From Candidatus Zixiibacteriota bacterium (lineage in GTDB: Bacteria > Zixibacteria > MSB-5A5 > WJJR01): a stretch of 5,391 nucleotides of DNA. A program made the translations under genes and the position numbers. The stretch spans positions 1 through 5,391 of the forward strand of contig JAGVEK010000347.1 of the NCBI GenBank assembly GCA_020058315.1, written 5' to 3'. Of the stretch, positions 1 through 5,391 are shown in pieces; the first letter of the stretch is position 1, and each line of letters opens with the position of its first letter. The notes under the pieces were generated by a model, which had not been told where the DNA came from, did not search any database, and saw only the letters and a program-made list of their open reading frames with translations.

Positions 1-265
1 CCACCCGATGAGATGTTCGGTCCCGGTCCGGCCGAGCTTCCCGCCCGACGGCGGCCCAACCGAAATTGGCCCATTGCTGAGCACGGCCACACAAGCCCCC
101 GGGTGAACGCACCCCGGTTTCGCCCGGTGAGGGGGGTTACGGTGTCGGCGCTATGGCATGGAAGAGCTTCTTACGGTGTGGATTCGAGGGGTGGTGACGT
201 TGTCAGTCAGTGCGGCCCGAAGTTCGGTTGGGCCGCCTCCGTCTCCGGATCGAGCCCGGTGCCGA
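1..265. other. GC-rich stretch without an intact gene
   Basis: This stretch holds no convincing gene. A plus-strand frame is open across it, but its translation is rich in Arg, Pro and Ser, has no recognisable motif and looks like a by-product of high GC. On the minus strand, around 160-235, a frame reading RAALTDNVTT could be a further decayed part of the IS110-type transposase that starts at about 521, because intact family members have a similar helical stretch after the catalytic N-terminal domain. That match is weak and I do not extend the pseudogene over it. The stretch also carries a 15-bp inverted repeat, listed separately. Confidence 0.45.
50..237. repeat. 15-bp perfect inverted repeat pair (50-64 and 223-237)
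   Basis: GGCGGCCCAACCGAA at 50-64 is the exact reverse complement of 223-237, with 158 bases between the arms. The match continues imperfectly on the inner side (ATTGGCCC against CTTCGGGCC). The right arm also lies in a local hairpin, GCGGCCC at 212-218 pairing with GGGCCGC at 230-236. The arms could be ends of a small decayed mobile element or remnants of terminal or subterminal repeats. No target-site duplication was found, so the nature of the element is unknown. Confidence 0.5.
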
Positions 266-521
266 TTAGGGCGATAGCGATGAACGATTTTCGCAGCTGC
301 CGGTGCACTCGGCAGCGATCAGCACCGTGTCGATGTCGCCGTTGGTCCGCCGCCCGACCCGCGTCTGAGCGCGGGCAGGCCCGGTGGTGGGAGATCGGAA
401 ATATTTGCCTGGTCGACTATCCGGCCGCTGAGGCCTTCGACGACGGCGTAGCTGTGCGTCGTGGTGCGAGTGTCGACGCCGGATCGGACGTGCCTGCAAC
501 GATGGCCAGGTCGGTGTTTAC
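266..521 (-). pseudogene. IS110-family transposase, N-terminal fragment, frameshifted
   Basis: Three minus-strand frames read in succession give a plausible IS110-type (DEDD/RuvC-like) N-terminus. From 521 to about 489 the frame reads VNTDLAIVAGT. From about 480 to 403 a second frame reads GVDTRTT followed by THSYAVVEGLSGRIVDQAN. From about 400 downward a third frame reads SPTTGPARAQ and then GDIDTVLIAAECTGS. In the family the first block carries the first catalytic Asp (GVDTH-like), and the E-x-T-G-x-Y block carries the catalytic Glu, here codon 308-310. The Tyr after TGS is replaced by Cys. Two frameshifts, no proper start codon (GTA at 519-521) and loss of the C-terminal serine-containing transposase domain mean it cannot be active. 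Recognition is by eye. The joint order of motifs in three frames makes chance unlikely, but the exact ends are uncertain. Confidence 0.6.
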
Positions 522-626
522 CGCTAGCGGTGGACGTCGTGACCGGCGTCGGCCCAGGTGAAAGTCACTACAAAGACCTGTTATGAGTAGCCCCAACCGT
601 TCCCGCGTAAGGACAAAGCGTCCGAT

Positions 627-646
627 CCGGCCATCGTCATGGCCGG
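627..646. repeat. Perfect 8-bp-stem hairpin
   Basis: CCGGCCAT at 627-634 pairs perfectly with ATGGCCGG at 639-646 around the 4-base loop CGTC. There is no T-run on either side, so a standard intrinsic terminator is not supported. It lies about 105 bases upstream of the start of the transposase relic, on that gene's 5' side. It could therefore be part of the IS non-coding end, or an unrelated structure. Confidence 0.5.
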
Positions 647-760
647 GGTGGCGCCGACATTCAGACCGAGAAGACAACTTTCGGGAAGAGAACCCCTTCG
701 AGCCAGACGATTCACTCATCACTGCATGCTGATGCTCGGCGCTTAAGACTGCATGTAGCC

Positions 761-770
761 GTTGTACAAC
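761..770. repeat. 10-bp palindrome GTTGTACAAC
   Basis: GTTGTACAAC is its own exact reverse complement. It lies 241 bases upstream of the chosen gajA start. Palindromes of this size are typical of dimeric regulator sites, but no promoter or neighbouring regulator gene supports an operator function, and a palindrome this short can occur by chance. Confidence 0.3.
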
Positions 771-999
771 ACGATGCAAAAACATCGCCTGACAGTGAGT
801 CGGAGGCCGAGTAGTCGCTGGCATGCGTCCACAGCGAACCGATAGAGTAGGCACGACCATGGATGCTGAGAAGTTCCAGCTCGGTGCCGTCCTCGAGCGG
901 CGGCAGGAGTCGTAGCGAGACCTTCATCAGCCGATCGACATCGCAGTTCGCTCAGCAGATCGCTTACTTCCGCTCCAATTGCTCGGCTATCCAATCGGC

Positions 1000-1005
1000 A
1001 AAGGA
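1000..1005 (+). promoter_or_regulatory. Ribosome binding site of the gajA-like gene
   Basis: AAAGGA lies 6 bases before the TTG at 1012. This spacing, with the protein then beginning MYVESVTLRNF as OLD-family proteins usually do, favours 1012 over the in-frame upstream TTG at 979, which has no purine-rich site before it. Confidence 0.65.
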
Positions 1006-1011
1006 ACCTAC

Positions 1012-2943
1012 TTGTACGTAGAAAGCGTCACTCTACGGAACTTTCAGTGCTTCGGCCCCACCGCAACGAAAGTTGAGCTAGACCCCGAACTAACCGTCTT
1101 CATCGGCACAAACGGCTCCGGCAAGACCGCCGTCTTTGAAGCGATGCTACGACTGTTTGGTGTTACGAGCAGTGACAGAGAAGTTCGCGTCGATGACTTT
1201 CACGTGCCTCCTACAGAGACCGAAGCGCCTGACAACCGATCTCTTACCGTCGAGACAGTCATCGCGTTTCCCGAGCTCGACGAGTCCGGCAGTGGCTCGG
1301 CGACAGTGCCAGAGTTCTTTCACCAGATGGCGGCGACTCATGATGGGCAGCTGAAGTGTCGAATCGTACTGGAAGCTAGCTGGATCGACGACGGAACGGT
1401 CGACGGCACAATCACCCCCGAACGCAGGGTTGTATACACCTTCGACGACGAATACGCAGACCAATGGGTCGCGCTTTCATCAGCTGACCGAAGCCGCATA
1501 CAGATGATATACGTCCCAGCCTCTCGTGATGGCGCCCAGCAGGTCTCGGCGTTCCTCAAGGGTCGATTGTGGCGTGCTAGCCAGTGGACTGAAACACTTC
1601 GAGATCTCGTCACCACGACCGCGGCGGAGCTTGAGCAGAATTTCAACAAAGAGCCAGTTGTCAGGATTGTAGAGAATGCCCTGGCCGAACGATGGCAACA
1701 GCTGCACTCGGGAGGCAGCGACACAGTGCCAGCATTCCGGCCGATCGACAGCGATCTATTCGAAATCGTCAGAAACGCTGAGCTATTGTTCACCCCAGGC
1801 CCGGCCGGACAACCGCGGCGAGCCCGATTTCTGAGCGACGGACAGCGCTCACTCTTGCATCTTGCGTTGAGTGCCACCGCGCTGGACATTGAGAGTGCGC
1901 TAGCCACGGGTGACCATCATGACAGATTCGACATCGATTCTGTCCAGCCACCCGCCCTAACTCTGTTAGCAGTTGAGGAGCCCGAAAACAGCCTCGCACC
2001 TTTCTACCTTGCTCGCATCGTCGAGCAGATTTTCGATCTGTGCACCGGTTCGCGAGCCCAGGGCTTGATGTCCAGCCACTCGGCCAGCGTCCTCGCGCGT
2101 ATTGAGCCTGAGCGTGCCCGCTACTTCCGGATCGGTGATACTAGTACGGTCCGCCCGATACTCCTGCCGGACGAAGACACCGACGAAGGAAAATACATCC
2201 GCGAAGCGGTTCGAGCCCATCCTGAGCTCTACTTCGCGCGGTTTGTCGTTCTCGGAGAGGGAGACTCAGAAGAGTTGGTCATCCCTCTCATCGCACAAGC
2301 CTGCGGAATAGTGATCGACCGGTCGTTCGTGGCAATGGTTCCCCTTGGCGGGAGGCATACCAAGCACTTCTGGCGGCTACTCTCAGCCCTTGAGATTCCG
2401 CACGCGACACTCCTCGATCTCGATCTTGGACGCGATGGGGGCGGGCCGGGACGCATACGGGATGTATGTAGCGGTCTCCTAGATCTTGACATCGACCCGT
2501 TCGAGGGGATCGACGGCTTCGACGAGCTGACTGACCTCAAGAGTGGCCTCACCACGAAAGAAATCGGTCTATGGCTTCGCCACCTTCGTCAGTGGAACAT
2601 ATTCTTTTCGGCCCCGCTGGATCTGGACATGGCGTTGTTGAGGACATTCTGGATTAACTACACACAACTAGAGCCTGGCAAGTCAGGCCCGCGGCAAGAT
2701 GAGGCAACAAAAGCCGTCCTAGGCGTGGCAGGGTCCAAAAATGGATATTGGAATCCCGCCAACCAAGACCTACTCGATAAACGACAAGAGCAACTTCGCT
2801 GGTACCGATACCACTTCCTTAGCCGCTCCAAACCCAGCACGCATTTGCGGGTACTTAGCAAGATGTCTACCCAGGAACTTAAGAACCCGCCCGAGCCGCT
2901 GAAGGCACTGATCGACTGCATCGCGAAGGAGATCGTACCGTGA
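1012..2943 (+). CDS. gajA: GajA-like class 2 OLD-family ATPase/TOPRIM endonuclease
   Basis: 643-residue OLD-family protein, probably the DNA-cleaving subunit of a Gabija-type anti-phage system. From a TTG start it opens MYVESVTLRNFQCFG. Residues 1 to about 380 form an ABC-type ATPase: Walker A GTNGSGKT (32-39), signature-like LSDGQRS (274-280), Walker B LLAVEEPEN with E322/E323, and switch-histidine motif SSHS (H356). The C-terminal TOPRIM domain has GEGDSEE with E416 and E420, then DLD with D469/D471. These are the acidic residues expected to bind metal for cleavage, and all are present. The C-terminus (HLRVLSK...NPPEPLK) also looks family-typical. In studied Gabija, GajA is a tetrameric nicking endonuclease inhibited by nucleotides; here that role is inferred. 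It is longer than the roughly 580-residue B. cereus GajA as I recall it. A helicase gene overlaps its stop codon, which argues for Gabija over a stand-alone OLD nuclease. Family assignment is near certain; the system name is likely. Confidence 0.9.
   Translation: MYVESVTLRNFQCFGPTATKVELDPELTVFIGTNGSGKTAVFEAMLRLFGVTSSDREVRVDDFHVPPTETEAPDNRSLTVETVIAFPELDESGSGSATVPEFFHQMAATHDGQLKCRIVLEASWIDDGTVDGTITPERRVVYTFDDEYADQWVALSSADRSRIQMIYVPASRDGAQQVSAFLKGRLWRASQWTETLRDLVTTTAAELEQNFNKEPVVRIVENALAERWQQLHSGGSDTVPAFRPIDSDLFEIVRNAELLFTPGPAGQPRRARFLSDGQRSLLHLALSATALDIESALATGDHHDRFDIDSVQPPALTLLAVEEPENSLAPFYLARIVEQIFDLCTGSRAQGLMSSHSASVLARIEPERARYFRIGDTSTVRPILLPDEDTDEGKYIREAVRAHPELYFARFVVLGEGDSEELVIPLIAQACGIVIDRSFVAMVPLGGRHTKHFWRLLSALEIPHATLLDLDLGRDGGGPGRIRDVCSGLLDLDIDPFEGIDGFDELTDLKSGLTTKEIGLWLRHLRQWNIFFSAPLDLDMALLRTFWINYTQLEPGKSGPRQDEATKAVLGVAGSKNGYWNPANQDLLDKRQEQLRWYRYHFLSRSKPSTHLRVLSKMSTQELKNPPEPLKALIDCIAKEIVP
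2926..2931 (+). promoter_or_regulatory. Ribosome binding site of the gajB-like gene
   Basis: AAGGAG, inside the last codons of the upstream gene, lies 8 bases before the GTG at 2940. It supports this start and efficient re-initiation or coupled translation through the GTGA stop/start overlap. Confidence 0.75.
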
Positions 2944-4874
2944 CCGAGGCTGCGGAAAGCTCACGAGTAGCAGCTCCGCCCAACAAATCACGCGCATTGG
3001 TGGCCCCAGAGTCATGGCAACCAATAGACGTTGAGGGGCTTGAACCTGCGGCATGGCACGCATTGCGTGCAGAAGGATGCAGCGCAGTAATAGCAGGTCC
3101 CGGCGCAGGGAAGACCGAATTTCTAGCGCAGCGAGCTGCCTACCTTCTGCAGACCGGCTTGTGCCCTGCGCCGCAGCGAATACTTGCAATCTCATTCAAA
3201 CGCGCCGCCGCCGCCAACCTCGCCCATCGAGTACAGAGCCGACTGCCAGACCACGCATCCCGATTCGTCTCGATGACGTTTGATGCATTCACCAAGAACC
3301 TCGTCGATCGTTTCCGTGCCACATTGCCGACCGATTGGGTGATGCGCGGCGACTACGAGCTCAATTTCCCGTCACCTGCGGAACAGCGCGATTTCTTGGA
3401 CAATTTATCAGCAACGGCTGATCCCGCACTACGTCCGGGGCTCTTCGCCCTTCCGCGCGGAAACTTCGTATCAGAGGTCGTGGGATCGTACGAGCTGCCG
3501 GCGCTGTCAGCGAACTCGATTGCTGATCCAGCCGGTTACGCAGCCCTTGAGTGGTGGAAACTACGCTATCTGAAAGGCAGCCCGCAAAATGTTGATTTTA
3601 CGATGCTGAACCGGCTCGCTGAGCTGCTGGTGCGGACAACACCTCATCTCAGCCGCAGCTTGACTCTGACCTACCCATTCGTGTTCGTCGACGAGTTTCA
3701 GGATACAACATACGCACAATTTTCGTTTCTTAGATCTGTATTCGGCGACGGCTCAGTGGTGACAGCTGTCGGGGATCGCAAACAACGAATAATGGGCTGG
3801 GCCGGCGCCCTGGAGGATTCTTTCGCTGAATTCGCTGCCGATTTTGACGCAGATACGTTCGACCTCACATGGAATTTCCGCTCTTCACCTGCCCTTGTCG
3901 ATTTTCAGCACGCAGTGGCCAATCGCCTCGACCCCGGCGTCGCTCGCGCGGTATCGAAGGTTGCTGCCGATATTGTCGACAACCCCATCCAGCTATGGGC
4001 GTTCCCAAGCGAGGAGCGGGAGGCCACGATTATCGCCGACTGGATTGCCGCAGATTCGGCAACTTCAGAAAGAACTCCCGCAGACTATGTACTAGTGGTA
4101 CGACAGAAGCCAGCCCTCTTCGAAGACCTGTTTGGCCATGCCCTTAGTCGCCACGGCATCCGAATCCGCAACGACGACGCACTTGTCGGCGAGGTTCGAC
4201 TGCAGGATCTCCTCAAAGACCGCGTGGCCCAGTTCTTCCTAGGCATATTGCGCCTGGCGGCCGCGGGAGGGCAGCCGACGATCTGGTTGGAAGTTTGCGA
4301 CCAGATGACTAGACTTCGAGGAGCCAGCTCATCTGACGTGCCAACATCACGGGTAGCAATCGATGAGCTGAGTACTTTTATCCGCACCTTGCGCGGCTGG
4401 CTTGGCGATAACATCCCAACAGCCACTGCGGCACCACAAGTTGCACACAAGATCCTAGAATTCGTTGGCCTCGACAACGTTCGACGAGAACTAACGGGCC
4501 ATCAGCAAGCCAAAGAAACCCAGCTTTTCGTAAGCGCATTCGCAACACGACTCGGCACAGTCGCCGACTCGTCAAACTCATGGAAGGATGCTGCTGAAAG
4601 ATATGAATCCGCAAATGCCGTTTCACTGATGACGGTGCACCGGAGCAAGAGCCTTGAGTATCACACCGTGTTCTTTCTCGGCCTAGACGGTGACCAGTGG
4701 TGGGCACACTCTCGAAACCCAGAGGAGTCGACTGCCACCTTTTTCGTGGGTCTGTCTCGGGCCGCTCAGCGCACCATCTTCACCTCATGCGCAAAACGAG
4801 GTAATAGGACTGTCATAGCGGACTTTTACTCGATTCTTGAATCTAAGGGCGTAAGAGAGATTTATTGGGAGTAA
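2940..4874 (+). CDS. gajB: GajB-like UvrD/Rep-family superfamily 1 helicase
   Basis: 644-residue superfamily 1A helicase, probable partner of the upstream OLD nuclease in a Gabija-type defence system. Motifs run in the right order: Walker A GPGAGKT (53-59), motif Ia SFKRAAAAN (85-93), TFDAF (113-117), motif II DEFQD (251-255), motif III GDRKQRI (278-284), motif IV NFRS (312-315), motif V region MTVHRSKSLEY (564-574), and motif VI VGLSRA with R607. All main ATPase residues are present. Oddities: the Q-motif position holds Ala (LEPAAW, A38) where LxPxQ is usual, and motif V reads SKSLEY instead of AKGLEF. It starts at GTG 2940, overlapping the gajA stop by four bases, so the genes are surely co-transcribed. 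In studied Gabija, GajB senses DNA ends or single strands and hydrolyses ATP, helping activate GajA; here that is inferred. It is well above the roughly 500 residues I recall for B. cereus GajB. The alternative is an ordinary UvrD-like repair helicase, less likely in this context. Confidence 0.88.
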   Translation: MTEAAESSRVAAPPNKSRALVAPESWQPIDVEGLEPAAWHALRAEGCSAVIAGPGAGKTEFLAQRAAYLLQTGLCPAPQRILAISFKRAAAANLAHRVQSRLPDHASRFVSMTFDAFTKNLVDRFRATLPTDWVMRGDYELNFPSPAEQRDFLDNLSATADPALRPGLFALPRGNFVSEVVGSYELPALSANSIADPAGYAALEWWKLRYLKGSPQNVDFTMLNRLAELLVRTTPHLSRSLTLTYPFVFVDEFQDTTYAQFSFLRSVFGDGSVVTAVGDRKQRIMGWAGALEDSFAEFAADFDADTFDLTWNFRSSPALVDFQHAVANRLDPGVARAVSKVAADIVDNPIQLWAFPSEEREATIIADWIAADSATSERTPADYVLVVRQKPALFEDLFGHALSRHGIRIRNDDALVGEVRLQDLLKDRVAQFFLGILRLAAAGGQPTIWLEVCDQMTRLRGASSSDVPTSRVAIDELSTFIRTLRGWLGDNIPTATAAPQVAHKILEFVGLDNVRRELTGHQQAKETQLFVSAFATRLGTVADSSNSWKDAAERYESANAVSLMTVHRSKSLEYHTVFFLGLDGDQWWAHSRNPEESTATFFVGLSRAAQRTIFTSCAKRGNRTVIADFYSILESKGVREIYWE

Positions 4875-4952
4875 CCGAAGCTGAATCTTCGTCAATCAAA
4901 AACTAACCGGAACACATCGACGCCGGTACTACGATTCGTACTGTATAGACAA
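4875..4952. other. Short convergent intergenic spacer
   Basis: 78 bases separate the stop codons of two convergent genes. A 5-bp stem CGAAG/CTTCG (4876-4880 / 4887-4891) with a 6-base loop directly follows the helicase stop, but it has no T-run and is too weak to call a terminator. Transcripts of the two genes may overlap here. Confidence 0.4.
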
Positions 4953-5391
4953 TCAAGCTGCCTGCAGCAATCCGCATCGACAGGCTACAACGCCTTGCTT
5001 CTTAACCCGCAATGGCGTATTACACACTTGACAGACCAGGAGTTCGTACACCGTTCGCACGGCAAGCCCAAATTCGTTTGCCTCGGCGTCAGTGAAGCCC
5101 TCTGCCCAGTGGGTCGAATGTGCACCGACGAGGTTACGCATATATTGAACCTTTCCCAGATTAGTGAGCCCCGCGCTTATCGCACTATATTTGGAGCAAC
5201 GCTCCTCAATTCCCGGAGTCAAATCCCCAAGAGTGTATTTATCGCCGTCATTTCGGATTACTTTACACCTCAGCGACATGCTAATTGACTCAAACAGTTC
5301 CTCAAGGAGTCGTGATGCAATCGAAGGTATCCGATTGAAATCACCTTCACCGATGGCCCTCAGGAGATCTGAGTAGCTCGAATTATAGCCG
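4953..5391 (-). CDS. C-terminal part of an unidentified protein with HEPN-like motif and zinc knuckle (partial at window edge)
   Basis: The frame ends at TGA (4953-4955) and stays open to the right edge, giving 145 visible residues. The Met at 5277-5279 is probably internal, because the residues upstream of it (DFNRIPSIASRLLEELFES) read as natural helical protein. The visible part begins with amphipathic helices, then KYTLGDLTP, then RNLVGAH (codons 5118-5138), an R-N-x4-H pattern as in HEPN domains, a class that includes many RNA-cutting toxins. It closes with CQVC and CRCG, four cysteines spaced like a zinc knuckle. From memory, this helix, YTLGDL, R/N...H, CxxC...CxCG order occurs at the C-terminus of some large AAA/SMC-like ATPases, so the missing part may be such an ATPase. 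It converges on the helicase gene and is noticeably lower in GC, so it is a separate transcription unit, possibly acquired separately. Function is unknown. Confidence 0.7.
   Translation of the reverse strand, partial: GYNSSYSDLLRAIGEGDFNRIPSIASRLLEELFESISMSLRCKVIRNDGDKYTLGDLTPGIEERCSKYSAISAGLTNLGKVQYMRNLVGAHSTHWAEGFTDAEANEFGLAVRTVYELLVCQVCNTPLRVKKQGVVACRCGLLQAA

Larger units (their letters stand above)
522..999. other. Non-coding leader between the transposase relic and the gajA-like gene
   Basis: No gene of normal length is supported here. Plus-strand frames are short. The longest item with an ATG just before the operon is an 18-codon frame at 859-915 with no clear ribosome binding site. 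A TAGAGT at 843-848 fits the loose actinobacterial -10 pattern TAnnnT, but there is no good -35 at the right distance, so I do not call a promoter. Minus-strand frames between 712 and 994 have protein-like composition in two overlapping frames and might be the remains of a broken gene, though I recognise no family. Structural elements are the hairpin at 627-646, the palindrome at 761-770, and an 8-bp direct repeat ACTGCATG at 721-728 and 748-755. Confidence 0.45.

Noticed and set aside
13..561. 182-codon plus-strand open frame at the left end
   Set aside because: The translation is rich in Arg, Ser and Pro with no motif. It lies opposite the transposase relic and reads as a by-product of high GC.
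721..755. Repeat ACTGCATG (721-728, 748-755) as a CRISPR-like or iteron array
   Set aside because: There are only two copies of 8 bases with no further units.
859..915. 18-codon frame MDAEKFQLGAVLERRQES as a leader peptide of the operon
   Set aside because: There is no ribosome binding site and only a weak -10-like TAGAGT upstream without a -35. It is also opposite a protein-like minus-strand frame.
1338..1907. 189-codon minus-strand open frame inside the nuclease gene
   Set aside because: It is antisense to a gene with clear catalytic motifs, and its composition (Ser, Arg, Cys rich) is typical of a shadow frame.
4876..4891. Terminator after the helicase gene
   Set aside because: The stem is only 5 bp and no T-run follows.
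5277..5279. Met at this position as the true start of the right-hand minus-strand gene
   Set aside because: The frame continues open upstream to the window edge with natural-looking helical sequence, and there is no clear ribosome binding site. The gene is better treated as partial.
4995..5288. 97-codon plus-strand open frame at the right end
   Set aside because: It is antisense to the frame carrying RNLVGAH and the paired cysteine motifs, has no ribosome binding site, and shows no recognisable motif.

Overview
The window looks like an accessory (defence-type) segment of a high-GC Gram-positive bacterium, most likely an actinobacterium. This rests on GC-rich third codon positions, TTG and GTG starts, and a decayed IS110-type transposase fragment of a kind common in actinobacteria. 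No marker gene fixes the genus. Base composition is mosaic. Hand counts of single 60-base blocks give about 73% GC at 1-60, 58% at 3061-3120 and 43% at 5221-5280, as expected for an island built from pieces of different origin.

Left part (1-1011): no intact gene is visible. On the minus strand, about 266-521, three successive reading frames together spell the N-terminal catalytic half of an IS110-family transposase, so this is a frameshifted relic. A 15-bp perfect inverted repeat (50-64 / 223-237), a perfect 8-bp-stem hairpin (627-646) and a 10-bp palindrome (761-770) lie in the otherwise non-coding DNA.

Centre (1012-4874): a two-gene plus-strand operon with a 4-base overlap. The first gene encodes a class 2 OLD-family protein: an ABC-type ATPase followed by a TOPRIM nuclease domain. 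The second encodes a UvrD/Rep-type superfamily 1 helicase. This pair in this order is the architecture of the Gabija anti-phage system (GajA-GajB). In characterised Gabija, GajA forms a tetrameric DNA endonuclease restrained by nucleotides, and GajB is a DNA-responsive ATPase/helicase partner. Both proteins here are longer than the Bacillus cereus type proteins as I remember them, and the helicase has some unusual motif residues.

Right part (4953-5391, minus strand): the 3' end of a convergent gene that runs off the window. Its visible 145 residues contain an R-N-x4-H motif like that of HEPN domains and end in a CxxC...CxC zinc-binding-like knuckle. This C-terminal arrangement resembles that of some large AAA/SMC-like ATPases. 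It may be a second defence gene beside the Gabija-like operon, but the part needed to prove this lies outside the window.
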